DNA of 64,000 bases from Pterois miles (taxonomy: Eukaryota; Chordata; Actinopteri; Perciformes; Scorpaenidae), in the NCBI GenBank assembly GCA_947000775.1, contig CAMQGK010000650.1, forward strand, positions 1,128,001 to 1,192,000. The letters run 5' to 3'. Within the stretch, counting starts at the first letter, position 1; each line of letters opens with the position of its first letter. Made by a program: the position numbers and the translations under genes. The notes under the pieces are model-generated. The model was given only the letters and a program-made list of their open reading frames with translations, ran no database searches and was not told the origin of the DNA. Below are positions 1 to 11,999 of the stretch, piece by piece.

Positions 1-239
1 CGTAAAAGGTCTGCAACACCTTTGTAGGAATAGTTTGACATTTTTGGAGAAACAGGCTTATTTGCTTTCTGTTATCTTTGGGAAGTGCCAAGCTAGCTGT
101 TTTCCAAGGTTTACAGTGTTTATGCTAAGCTAAGCTCACTGGCTGTAGTCATGGACAAATTAAGAGACAACAGGTCCCTGGGCACAGACATGTAAGAGGT
201 GCCCTACCCTGTCTACATCAGAACAAGATAGCCAAACTC

Positions 240-1300
240 AAGTCTCAAATCCTTTGAGTAGACTACAGTCATTTTGTATCTTTTATACGAATTTTATGTC
301 TATTTGCAGTCATTTTACATCTATTTCTAATATAATGTTCTGTCTATGATTTTTTGCAGCTATTTTTGGTAATTTCTGCATCTTCTTGTAGTCATTTTAC
401 ATCTCTTTGTGGTGATTTTTTTTTCTCTTTGTCGTTGTTTTACATCATAGTTTTAGTCATTTTGTGTCCATCCATCCATCCATCGTCAACCGCTTATCCC
501 GTTAGGGGGGGGGGGGGGGGGGGGATCCAGCTGGCATTGGGCGAAGGCAGGGTACACCCTGGACAGGTCGCCAGTCTATCGCAGGGCACATAGAGACAGA
601 CAACATATAGACAGACAACCATTCACACTCACATCCACACCTAGGGGCAATTTAGAGTCATCAATTAACCTAAACAACGGTGGGAGGAAGCCGGAGTACC
701 CGGAGAAAACCCACGCATACACGGGTAGAACATTTTTTTGCAAACTCCACACAGAAGAGCCGCAAGCTGGAATAGAACCTGCAACCCTCTTGCTGTGAGG
801 CGACAGTGCTAACCACTACACCACAGTTTTAGCCCTCATTTTGTGTCCCTTTGTTGTCATTTTATGTCTATTCTTTTTTTGTTTTGCACGTCCTTGTTGT
901 CATTTTGGATCGTTTACATTCATTTTGCATCTATTTTTAGTAATTTAGCATCTCTTTTTGATTTTTTTGCAACTATTTTTAGTAATTTTGGCTTCCCTTT
1001 GTGATTATTTTGCAACAATTTTTTTGTATTTTTTGCATCTTTGTGATCATTTTGCACCTCCTCATAGTCATTTTGTTTCATTTGCAGTTGTTTCACATGC
1101 ATCTTTAGTGATTTTGTGTCACTTAGTGATTGTTTTGCAGCTATTTTTAATCATTTTTGAATGTCTTTGTAGTAATTTTGTATCATTTTGTGCTTCTTTC
1201 TAATTGTTTTGCATCTATTTTTAGTCATTTCTCTTTGTAGTCATGTTGGATAGTCTGTAGTCATTTTATGTCTATGGTGATTTAGCAGCTCTTTGTGATG
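240..1300. repeat. Degenerate low-complexity repeat (T-rich, cattttgtntct-like)
   Basis: Short T-rich phrases of the type agtcattttgcatctctttg recur in diverged form on both sides of a SINE insertion at about 469-824. The open frames here on both strands (for example 920-1102 minus and 958-1203 plus) are by-products of this composition and resemble no protein family. Confidence 0.6.
469..824 (-). mobile_element. tRNA-headed teleost SINE-like element, inverted
   Basis: On the minus strand this reads from a tRNA-like head (A-box-like gtggtgtagtggttagc, then a B-box-like stretch) through the conserved body phrases about a header line, formatted as tttgcatgttctcc and acctgtccagggtg, to gataagcggttgacgatgg and an ATGG tail. 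Flanks of the form agttttag...cattttgtgtcc occur on both sides and look like a target-site duplication, but the target is itself repetitive. A G homopolymer at 507-524 sits inside it. Other copies are at about 16561, 41799 and 52595. Confidence 0.75.
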
Positions 1301-1640
1301 GTTTTTGTGGGGCCTGTGCTCAGTAGGCCCGTTCAATAATCCATCCATGGCTGTAGCTTGTAGTTAGTGTACAAACATTAGAGTGGTTATATTAATCTTC
1401 TCATTTAACTCCTGGCAACAAATTCCCCAAAATGTCAAACCAGTCTCTGATTCTTCACAGTAAGATTCATGGAGCTACTGGCATACAGCTTGTTTTGCTG
1501 GTACAGATCCTTCTGGTTATCTCAGGAAAACTGGAGCCTGGTGTGTCTGAGAGGAAAACATCTTCTTCTCTGAGATAAGACAAGTTTGGTGAGAGGCCAC
1601 TCCTTTCAGAGTGGTGCTTGTGTCTTTGATCAGCAGTGTG

Positions 1641-1644
1641 GTGT

Positions 1645-1733
<89 letters not shown>
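1641..1733. repeat. (TG)n microsatellite
   Basis: A run of more than 40 TG dinucleotides with little interruption. The 150-160 residue minus-strand open frames across it encode poly(His-Thr) from the CA strand and are not genes. Confidence 0.95.
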
Positions 1734-1735
<2 letters not shown>

Positions 1736-3737
1736 GATTATAGAGAACGGTAGATAGAGAGACCAGCAGCTGGTGTGTTGTGTTTTGCCCTGTGAGACCT
1801 GCCTGGGCTGGTGTTGTATTACATGTAATGTTGCTGAGGCGAGGTGGGGTGAGTTGGCTTGATAGCCAAGAAGCGAGGGGTGGCAGATGATGGGAGGGAG
1901 GGGAGGAGAGGGGGGATTGGTACTGGGCAATAAAGCTAGCGTCTGACACCCAAAGCGCTTCTCATGCTCTGGCACTTGCTATTGTACTCTGGAATTTGAG
2001 AAATGCATTTGATCAGTACGGTGCGTCTGTGTGGGTGTTATTTTGGATGACTCGTGGGGACAAAACAGCCACCAGAGAAGGGAAGGAGAGGAGGAGGAGG
2101 AGGGTAAGGGTTACCTGATGAATGCTTGTACTTGAGAAGTCAGCATCCTGTATTTTTGTCAAGAAGAATGTTTCTCTCTGTCAGAAGCTCTGCAGAAAGA
2201 ACAATATATGAAAACACAATATAGCAGTGTTTCTTTAACCTTTATGGGGTGATTCTGTGAAGTGAGCAACTGATTAGAAAAAGAAAAAAGAGAAGAATAA
2301 CATTCCAGTTCACAATGTGTGGATGACAGGAGTGAAAAGGAGGAGGGCCCGACGATATTGTATCTGGCTCTGCTCACTCTCTGCCTCCCTCCTCACTCAA
2401 AGGGAATCCCATCTTTTCTCTTTGACCTCAGCATTCCTCAGTGTGAATACAAGGCCAGAGTGTGTGTGTGTGTGAGAGAGATCAGTGTTCACCTTCAAAC
2501 TACTTGAAGTAATTAATATGATCCTCAGCCATGCAGTCGTGAGGGTTGAATGACTCAGAGGAAACTTACACCTTGGTCCTGGCTTCAGTGTCATCTACAG
2601 TTGAGGCCGACCTGCTGAAATGTGTTAACTCTCGGTTCAGTCCTTCATCTGCATCTGCAACACAGAGATGTGATGACAAGCTTTATTGTTACAAGATACC
2701 AGTACTTTATTATTGCCACGCACAGTGTTGCTGGTAATTGTTTTGGTACAGGATGGTACAGCTCAGTTCCAGTGCAAAGAAAACAAGCAAACGGACACAA
2801 AAAGGAAACACATGAATGTGAAATTATGTGATATGGACAGTTCACTTCCTCAGCATACCAAGTAGCCCAACAGGCAAAAAGTGATTTAAGTACCAGTACA
2901 AACAAGTCCAGTTCCTGCAGAGCAACAAGTCAGTATGAGTTTTACATATACATGATCATGCTGAGTTAAATGAAATAAAGATATACTGAAAAATGCATGC
3001 TTGACATTATGAAATCTGTAATAGTCTGTGCTGTTTGGGTAGTTAATACTATGTTATTCAAGCAAGCTAATACAAGAACTTCAGTAACTAATTTTCAGTG
3101 GTGGAACAAGTATGCAGGTTCTTTAATAAATGGAATGAAGTTTCTGGCGGCATCTAACAGTGAGGTTGCAGATTGCAACCATCTGAAAGTTGTCCCTGTG
3201 TGTTGAATCATGTAGGAGAACTATGGTGGCTAACACAGAAAAGCAAAAGATTTGTCCGTTCTGGGCTATTGTAGAAACATGGCAGCCAGCTCCATGAAGA
3301 GGACTCGCGCCGTATGTAGAAATACAGTAAATGGCTCATTCTAAGCTAACAAAAACACAACAATTTTTTATATTCAGGTGATTATACACTAAAGAAATCA
3401 CATTTCTGCCAATAGATTCCCCAAAATACTACACACTGGCTCTTGAAAAGTACCAATACCAACAGTGAAAACAACTGAATGAAAGTTCTGCATTCAAATT
3501 TCTACTTAAGTTTAAAAAACTACAAAATCCAAAGTAAAAGTACTCCTTCTGCAGTCCTGCCCCCTGTGACTGATACAATATAACATTATTAATACTGATG
3601 CATCAGTATGTAATATCATTTGACTGTTGCATGAGGTAGAGGTGGAGCTTGTTTCGACTACTTTATATTCCTGTTTCTGTGTTTTAGCTGTTTTTGTGTT
3701 GCATACAAACTGCATATCATGCCCGTTCACTCGTGGT
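1734..3737. other. Intergenic stretch, no gene recognised
   Basis: Only short open frames without recognisable protein similarity and without paired splice signals were seen. A short (TG)n run is at about 2459-2474. Nothing functional can be supported. Confidence 0.6.
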
Positions 3738-3890
3738 GTGACTGCTGTATTTGTCTGCTTGTGGTGTTTGCTTTTATTGTCGTAACAATGTCAGTGCTGC
3801 CCTCTTGGCCAGGTCACCCTTGGAAAAGAGATTTTAACCTCAATTAAGTTAAGTTTTTTGTCATCTGGTTAAATAAAGGATATATATACA
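3738..3890 (+). mobile_element. Retroposon 3' end (ggttaaataaagg type)
   Basis: The phrases ttggccaggtcacccttgg, agagattttaacctcaat and tctggttaaataaagg follow the order of a common teleost retroposon 3' terminus. The last phrase recurs at about 8585-8602 in prdx6 intron 2. Assignment to a named LINE family is not possible from this piece. Confidence 0.55.
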
Positions 3891-5392
3891 GGTAGGTAGT
3901 TTAGTCCAGTGATTCTCAACCTAGGGAATCACAAGATAAATTTGAGGTGATTAATGGGAGAAGATAAATGTTCTGCTGCACAAATTTCTGTTCATATTAA
4001 ATGCAGGCTTTACTGTAATCTTTGTGAAATAATGGATCATTTTATCTTCTTGGCCCTTGAACAGTTATTTCAGTAACAAAGATCATGCTATTAGCACGGT
4101 ACAAAAGTAGTTTTATTTGGAATGGCTGGAGGATGTGGGAAAGACTGAAAGAGGCTCGTGTTCAGTGGGATGATTGTGGTCAAGAGGAGGGATGAAAAGG
4201 TGGGCGGTTACCAGGGGATGAACGGGAACTGAAGGTCGGTCGGGGTGGTGTATGGTTGGATGGTAGGGGTCAAAGAGAAAGATGAAAAGGAGGCTGAAGC
4301 ATCTGGAATCCAGGGATAGAGACTCAGAGTGGGGGTACGCCTCGATGAACTTCACTCTGGGTACAAATCCATAACGTCCTCTTTGTGAGGCAGCAGTGCC
4401 AACCGCTGAGCCACTGTACCGCCCTGCTGAGAGGACATGAACGGGGCTTGGGTGGGAGGGTCATGATTACTGAAGACAGGAGGGTTAGACGCCCATATAG
4501 GTCTGCACAGGTGATTGAATTAGTGAGGCACAAGTGGTGGAACTAACGAGACACAGGTGATTGAATTAGCAAGGGAGAGAAGAGTGGCCTTGTTCCCGAA
4601 CCTTTGTTATATAATGAACCCATATGAATTTTTTAGAGGGGAAATGTAAATGCAGAATCTTAATCTGTAAAGTAATCAGTAACTACAGCCGTCATATCAA
4701 TGTCCCAGAGTAAAAAGTGCATTTCCCTCTAAAAATTTAGAGGAGTAAAAGTGTAAAGCACCATAAAATGGATATACTCAAAGAACAAGTATCTTGAAGT
4801 TGTACTTAAGGAAATGTACTTAGTTACTTTCCACTACTGCATCTTTGGCTGTGCAGCTGCTAAATTTCATCTAGAGAATGACATTTAAAAAGTCTCCACA
4901 TGAAGCAAACAGAACAATCAGTTTAAAAGACCAATCCATTGTGCATTAAGACATTTAGACAGCTATGGCATTAACCTGTAATGCTGAGTTGGCAAAATGA
5001 TTAAAAGTAGAGTAAAAGGGGGAGAAGGTTTTGTAAAGCTCACTGTGTACTTTGAGAAACATTGCTGAAAGTAGATCAACTTGATGTGGTTCAATCCTGT
5101 TTTTTTAATTAATGGAAATGTAAATAAAGTCGTCTTTTCACTACATGTGGCACCACTCCCCACCCCTGCGACTGACTGGTGCTTTCACCCTAATTGCTGT
5201 CAGGGGTACAGCCAGTGGGTCAATCACTGTGGATTTACTGCCACCTATTAGTATAACGTGGTACTGCAGTTAAAGCTGCAAAATTGTATTTCTAATTTAA
5301 GTTGTAGAGCAACATCTAGTGGTACAGTAAGTCATAGCAGAGGTTACCAGCCTGAAAAGATTCGAAGATTCAGAGGACATGTGTGAAAAGTG
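3891..5392. other. Intergenic stretch downstream of prdx6, no gene recognised
   Basis: No conserved coding segment was seen. It contains a minus-strand SINE head remnant at about 4345-4430 and otherwise unassigned A+T-rich sequence up to the prdx6 polyadenylation signal. Confidence 0.55.
4345..4430 (-). mobile_element. SINE head remnant (tRNA-like)
   Basis: The minus strand reads gggcggtacagtggctcagc followed by gttggcactgctgcctcaca. This matches the tRNA-like head of the teleost SINE seen elsewhere in the window; the body and tail are missing. Confidence 0.5.
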
Positions 5393-5398
5393 TTTATT
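5393..5398 (-). promoter_or_regulatory. prdx6: Polyadenylation signal of prdx6 (AATAAA)
   Basis: The plus strand reads tttatt, which is AATAAA on the coding strand, 177 nt beyond the prdx6 stop codon. It is the nearest canonical signal and fits a short 3' UTR. Confidence 0.6.
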
Positions 5399-5574
5399 GA
5401 AGGAAACAAGGCACTGTCAAATGACACCATATACTCCTGGTTCGTTGCATGACACTAGTCACTAAACCAGATAAGTGCATCTATGCTTTTGGTCAGTTGT
5501 ATGTGTGAATTTTCATCCATTTGCTTTTTTGAAAGAGCGTTAAACTAGAGAAGGATGTAGTATTAAGCGGCTCT

Positions 5575-8500
5575 TCAGAGCTGGGTGTAGCGCAAGTACT
5601 TCTTCCCAGAAGGCAACTCTTTTGTGGTCACACCATTGGGGAAGAGTTCAGCAGCTTCAGCGTCAGAGAGCGAAGGAATGACCATGACTTTCTCACCAAG
5701 CTGAAAGAGACGACAACAAGGCGGCGTGTTTTAAGAGCAGGGTCTAGTTTTGATTACAGTCATTACAGGAAGCCTTCAATGTGATGTTTATTATGCAGCA
5801 GCCTCCAGTGGCTCCTGTGTCATGTGGCTTTTGGTCATTTTTTCAGCTTTCCCACTAAAAATTAGGTCACATAGTTACAAGCATCAGCTGCAATCTGCTC
5901 CGGTTACAATTAAATGTCTGTAAGACTGTTTTAAAACTGCTTTTCAGAGCATTGTTGAGTTCTGTAGAGAAAAACAGGAGGCTGGAACTGTAGAGAGTCT
6001 GGACTGACTGTGAGGTCTATACTAACAGTTAGAATGGGAGAGAGGACAAATGAAAAGGCAAAGACACTGCGGAAACTTAAAGGACTATTTTGACATTTTG
6101 GGAAATGGGCTTTTTTGATGCCTTTCTCATATCTGCACACCTAATATGAAGCTGGAGCAAGAAGACAGTTAGCTTAGCGTAGCACCGATCACTGCTCCAT
6201 GTCAAGACACAGTTTGACCGTTTACCTTCCAGTTGGCAGGTGTGGCAACCTTCTTCTGTGCAGTGAGCTGCAGCGAGTCGATAACTCGGAGCAACTCATC
6301 AAAATTCCTCCCTGTGGTGGCGGGGTAGAGGATGGACAGCTTCAGCCTCTTGTCTGGGCCGATCACAAAGACCTAAAGTGGGTTAAGATGGCACCGGGTC
6401 AACATACACAGAATAGGCTTCTCCTTTTAATACAGTGAGGAATTTTTATAATTCTACCTTCTATCAGTCCGTTATGGCCAGTGCACAGACTTAAGCAACT
6501 GATTAAGTACACCAGCTCTGTAACTGGCTGCAAACCTGTCATTTTTGAAGAAGGATACTGAACATACTAATATCCTTCATGGATCATCCTGACTACCTTC
6601 TCTACTACCTATGGGTCCGGCAGAAGACTTTAACGGACTGATTCAGCTTTGCTGTCACAAGGACCAATACAAGAAATCTTTCCTGTTCAGAGCAATAATC
6701 CCCCCCAACACCTCACCTCTGGCTAACAGATAACGCTAAGCTTTATAGTTTCTATCACAACCATACTCCATTCTGTTTGCTCCTGCAACAACCTTGCTCA
6801 TGTTGAATTTGCAAATTGGTTTCCTCCCTCATTTAGTTTTTATTTAAAAACAAAAATTGTCATTTGTGCACTTACATAGTATGTTATTCTATGTTTATAT
6901 TTTATATGTTCCATGTTAGTTGTAGTAGTCTGGTATACAGTATTTATAATGTATTCTAATACATTCTTTATATTGTCGTCTATGTGAGGGATAATATACA
7001 GCTAGCGGGTCATTGTTGTACAATAAACACTGACTGAAGGGGTTTACTGCACAACAACAATGACCCACTAGCTGTACATTATCCCAATTATTACACAGCT
7101 TCTTACTTTAAATAAAGTCAATAATTTGACACAAAAACTGTCCACCAGAGTCCGTCTGTAATACATAGCAACAGTCTGCTATAACGAAATAAAACACTGA
7201 GGATTATTGAGTATTCAACAGCACCTTGTAATAAAGGTATTTATCTCTAGTGCTGATATGTGTATTTTATTTTCTGTTGCTGTGCATTGTCTGGATAACC
7301 TGCTGCTGTAATTCCCCAATTTGGGATCAATAAAGTGCATCCATCCATCCATCCATCCATTCATTCATCCCATTTCCCATAAACATAAGTTTTTACTCTC
7401 TATATGAATACTTTTGCCCCCTAAAAAAATATGTAATTCAATTTATTTCCATGTACAGAAACAAGTCATGTGAGAGACGTTTGGACTGCTGTGTGTCACA
7501 TGAGGATTTCATTAACATTCAGCTCAAAGAGATAGCATGGGAACATTTGTTTATATGCGGTATATTGCCTGAATAACATGCGAGCCTGCTCTGATTTGAC
7601 TGTATCCCAGCTAATCAATGTGTTAGTCAGCTGCAACAAAATTTAAGAACAGACCAAAACCTTTCACAAGCAAAAATTTGGGGCAGGACAGTTTTTTTTC
7701 TGCAAAAGATAAATTTCACTGGCATCTGTTCATTTTGGATCATGATGCGGTCTGGGCCTTTGTTTTTGTAGTGAAGTAATAAAAATATAAAATAGCACTG
7801 AGGACAGGTTTCTTACACAGCGAGCGGTGAGGGGCATCCCTTGCTGGTCCAGCTCATCGGGGTCCAGCATGCCCAGTTGGAGGGACAGCTTTCTGTCGTC
7901 ATCAGCGATGATGGGGAAAGGCAGAGAGCTTTCAGCCTCACTGTTGAATGCCATCACATCCTGTATAAGAGAGAAGGGACACATTCAGCCTGTACACCTT
8001 TGTTATTATGTGTATATCATCATCCTGTGTTAATAATTCTCACTATCCTGACAGTCTGTCCATCATTGCAGCACCAGTTTGATCAGTGACCAGAGACCTT
8101 TAATCTTTAACTCTACCAGGTGCTCACACTGTTGCCTAAGAGCGTTCAAAAAGCACTTTGTTTTCTACTTTAACAGGAGGACAGGGAGGTGTTACCATTG
8201 TAAAATCAAAACTACACAGTTTATCTAACTTGACACTTGACCAGTCAACATTGATTTCCTCTTGGTCCAATCACTGGCCTGTCTGAGGAGGCGTTGTTAA
8301 TGTGGCAAACCAGTTCAAAGTGTCTGTGTTGAGGGTAGAGGTTAACCCCCCAAATACTATACCCCTCAGTTTCCACCAAACCACAGGAGCACAATTACAA
8401 TGCTATTCAGAGTTCGAGGCAGGCAAGAGAAAATAAATTCAAGTTACGTTAAAATACATTAGATTGAAATAAAAAATAAATTTAAGTGATTAAATTTAAA

Positions 8501-11500
8501 TAGAAAATTATATTAAATGTGATTAAAGTACAGTAAATAATCAATTAAATTAAATTCAAATATTTTTTACCTCAATGAGTTTTTCACCTGGTTAAATAAA
8601 GGATATAGTAATTAAAAAAAAATATGTTAAATTAAAAATAAATTAAGTTAATAAAATAAAAATAATAAAAATTAGAAATTAAAAATCCAATTAAACATTA
8701 AAATATATTAAAATAAAAATAATCAATTAAGTTAAATTCAATTTGATTTAAAACCATAAATCTAAAATATAATTCGATAAAACAAACATTTCTAAATTGT
8801 ATTAGTAGAAAAGTAGAAAAGAAGTAAGAATTCAGTAAAATTAAAGTTAATAAAATTAGAAATGAAATTACACAAAAATTGACAGACCAATGTACATGTA
8901 ATGAACTGAAGAGAGCGTTCATCAGCACTGCAAACTTCATGTTTCTTGTGGCCATGTAGTGGAGAGTTGTGAAAACAATCATCTCTATGTTACTGGACTG
9001 TTTCAATTTTATTTAATTTTTTTTTTATTTAAAAGTTCATAACCTACAGCACATGGCCTGTCCAACTAACTTCTCTCAGACTAAGAACCTACTTTTAGCA
9101 TTAAAATACTTTGTGAATTAGAGTGAAAATGTAGGAGTCATTAAGTTTGGACTGACACCGAGTTTATCCTCACTGCCAGTTAGGAGCTTCTTTTATCCCT
9201 CGGATCTTAAGTGAATACGGTACATAGACTTTAAAGAGACACCGAATGAGCTTGATTTTGGTCAAAATGGGAGTATACTGAATTCAGGCAATAGGATGGC
9301 AAGCAGTGATAGTCAGCCAAATGCAAGCTTTAGCATGTCAGTGTTACGCAATATATTATGTATATCTTATTTTTTAAATTTTATTTCTTAATTATATCTT
9401 ATTTATGCTGGAGGCACACAGTATATGCGTGTGTGCATCCCCAACCTTGCTCCAGTGGCGGTGATCTGCAACACTGTCAATGGACAAGGCGATCATCTTC
9501 ACGTCCCGTTCCTTGAACTGATCGCTGATCCTGGCAGCGCAGGCGAGCTCAGTGGTGCAGACAGGAGTGAAGTCCTTTGGGTGGGAGAACAGGATACCCC
9601 ATCTACAGAGGCAACAGAAATAAAAGCAGTGAGGTCTTTACTCTACACAACATTTTCAGCCCCAGAAACCTCAATGTAAAAAAACTGTATAAGGGAAATT
9701 AGCAGCTAAGTCAACCAAAACCTGCATATTGCTTTTAAAGACAGACCTTGTGCAACACTCAGTTTGTGGGCCGGCCATGTTAAGACTTTTTAGGCACAAG
9801 TTCAAGTAACCACACTAAAAAAAGTAGAACAACAGTCAAACCTGCAAAGAGTTTAAGAACTATGTAATGCACATTCATAACATACACATTTATTCTGTTT
9901 AATACGTGTTCTGTATTTTGTCTGTTGTGCTTGAGCATGTATGTTTTAGGAACACAGAGTGGGGAATGGCTGATAGGAGTAAGAGCAAAAGCAGTGGGAG
10001 TTGAGACAACAGAAGAGGTAGACATGGCTATAAAAAAAGAGAAAGAGAGAAAGACTGAGAACATTAAATCTCAGTAGAGGAAATTCCAGCCACAGATTGA
10101 AACAACAGGTGTCTGTGGATCTGGCAGACTCAAGTTCAAAATCCAGCTGTGTAGTGAAAATGAACGCCAGTTTTCCTGCAAAAACACTTGAAATGTTTGA
10201 TCTTCTTCAAGGACAATGCAATGTTGAATTGCATGACTTTTCTGCCTCACATGATGTTTGACATTTCCTCTTAACTATGTTATATTATACTATCACATGG
10301 TGTAGAGGCAACTGCTCCAGGCAGGCATTGTGATCGCTTGATATGGGATGACCAGATGTCCTGATTAGGACACAACTGACACAGTTTATAAGAGGAATGT
10401 GTTTAGAAGCTGGTGTTGGTTTAAATATTGACAAGAAGATTAAAAAAAAACTATTTTTTTTTGCAGCAAAAACTTGAGCTTTAAATCCACACATGGACTT
10501 GAAGACAATTGCAGCTTGGCAGGCACAAACTGGCCGATGCACAATGGACTGTAAAACTAGGACACGTTTTCAACAGTCTCACAGTCCAACATAAAAAAAA
10601 TATATAGATTAAGTTAAATTTAAAAAAATAAATAAATGAAAATTCGAAATTAAAAAATTGAATTAAACATTTAATTTTATTAAAGTAAATATATATTCAA
10701 TTACATTAAATTAAATTAAATGATTTTTTAAAAATAAATTAAATTAAAATGTAATTTTATAAATTATTATATATTATAAATATTTTAAAATTGTATTTGA
10801 TTGAAAATCTATTAAAATAAATTAATGTAAAATAAATTAAATTCCATTTAAAAATGATTATTTAATGTATACTTAATGAACTGTGGATCGTCCTGTGTCC
10901 ATGTAGTGGAGAGCTGTGAAAACTGTCATCTAGTCCCACTAGGGAAACAAGGAAGTTATCACTGTGACTAGGTAGTTTCTCAACAATGACTACAGCAGGT
11001 CTTGCCAGTTTGGGAATTAGTGGCAGTTGCAACAGCATATCTGCTCCTCCACTGTGTGTCCAACCTTCAGGATACAGAAATAAATCATGACATTATCGTC
11101 GAGAATAGACGATGCACTGTCAAACAAGTTGAACCTGATTATTCTGAAGAGATTTTAGAAACTGTATGGATCAGAACAAGTAAATCTATCCATGTGAAAA
11201 TCATTCTGCATGCGTGTTTCTCTCTGCTGGATACCAAAGGGGATGCAAGCACTGAGGCACAGTTCCAAGTTACACAATACAGGCCTTGTCCTGAATGTGC
11301 TTACAGCTCATTAATGAGTTGGCAAGAGAAAATGACGGTAAAATGCCCATGAGCCTTGCAGCCAGTGCTCTCTTTGTAGTCTGCAGCTAGGGCAGCTCTA
11401 TGTAGCTCTGAATCACTAAGAAACACAGAAATAAAGTGCGTGTATTACATCACATTTAAGTAATATTATCATTTTCTAATGCAACACAGTCATGCTTATG

Positions 11501-11850
11501 CAACTCTATCTGTGTCAGCCAGGAGGTGTGGCATGAAGTCACACGGTCAAGTGGTCTGCGATCTCTATAAAATCATGCGCCTTTTGAATTCAGAATTAAT
11601 ACTCAGAACTCAGATCAGCACTCGAGCGTCTCATTCTGACAGCAGGCCCACACTCAGTCAGCTCCCATGGCTCAATCGGATGCAGCATGGTCACAAACAT
11701 GATTAAAAACTCTGAATAAAACACACGCGATGTTCATGCGGGGAGGCTGCGCACTTACGAGCTTCCCAGGAAGTCGTGGAACGTGATCTTGCCGATGGTG
11801 GTGTCGGCCTCGAAGTTGGGGAACTCGTCTCCCAGCAGAAGTCCAGGCAT
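5575..11850 (-). CDS. prdx6: Peroxiredoxin 6 (1-Cys peroxiredoxin), five coding exons
   Basis: Coding exons in transcript order: 11850-11759, 9602-9446, 7960-7817, 6372-6226 and 5700-5575. They total 666 nt, or 221 residues plus stop, against 224 in human. Every junction has GT and AG, and the phases agree. The protein begins MPGLLLGDEFPNFEADTT. The peroxidatic cysteine is Cys46 in PVCTTE, with His38 upstream in FSHP; there is no resolving cysteine of the 2-Cys type. The family reduces H2O2 and phospholipid hydroperoxides using glutathione, and also has Ca-independent phospholipase A2 activity. The equivalents of human Ser32, His26 and Asp140 are present as Ser31 in GSSWG, His25 and Asp138 in VIGPD. 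The C-terminal domain ends ELPSGKKYLRYTQL. The start is fixed by the conserved N-terminus. Introns contain a LINE fragment and two related A+T-rich repeats. The gene lies head to head with plpp6. Identification is very secure. Confidence 0.97.
6545..7345 (+). mobile_element. LINE 3'-end fragment in prdx6 intron 3
   Basis: The plus strand at 6609-6734 translates as a reverse-transcriptase C-terminal tail: a stretch reading KDQYKKSFLFRAI followed soon by a stop, as in the ends of many fish LINE ORF2 proteins. The 3' end reads aattccccaatttgggatca, then ataaagtgc and (atcc)n. The family cannot be named with confidence. A foldback sequence interrupts it at 6988-7085. Confidence 0.5.
6988..7085. 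repeat. Foldback (inverted repeat), MITE-like
   Basis: A left arm beginning gggataatatacagctag is mirrored by a right arm ending ctagctgtacattatccc. The arms are about 32 nt with few mismatches and the loop about 34 nt. It lies inside the LINE fragment, so it may be a small non-autonomous transposon or a structured piece of the LINE 3' UTR. Confidence 0.65.
8440..9000. repeat. A+T-rich repeat in prdx6 intron 2, copy 1
   Basis: Long (ttaaa)-type low-complexity sequence ends in a unique-looking edge containing ccatgtagtggagagttgtg and aaaacaatcatct. The same edge follows a similar A+T-rich run at about 10580-10935, so these are two copies of one element and not merely composition. The minus-strand open frame at 8698-9006 is a product of this composition. 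Confidence 0.55.
10580..10935. repeat. A+T-rich repeat in prdx6 intron 1, copy 2
   Basis: This resembles the element at 8440-9000: (aaatt)-type sequence followed by aatgaactg..., then ccatgtagtggagagctgtg and aaaactgtcatct. It is shorter than copy 1. Confidence 0.55.
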
Positions 11851-11947
11851 GGTGGCTCTTCTCCGCAGCTTAGACACAACAGAAAGGACGAGGGCTAACC
11901 GGCCTGCTGACCTGTAGTTCTCAGCAACTCATGAATGGATCCGGATA

Positions 11948-11954
11948 GGGGCGG
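11948..11954 (-). promoter_or_regulatory. prdx6: GC box in the prdx6 promoter region
   Basis: GGGGCGG lies about 100 nt upstream of the prdx6 start codon, where an Sp1-type site would be expected. No TATA box was seen. The call rests on the motif and its position only. Confidence 0.35.
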
Positions 11955-11999
11955 AGTTGAGTTATATTACGTAGAGATCATCAACCAACCAGAAGAGAG

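Noticed and set aside
1467..1975. Minus-strand frames of about 150-160 codons
   Set aside because: Two overlapping frames are both open through a (TG)n run and encode His-Thr repeats; no homology elsewhere in them.
11002..11352. Plus-strand 116-codon open frame in prdx6 intron 1
   Set aside because: No recognised domain, begins at a non-ATG codon, and no splice or promoter context; likely chance.
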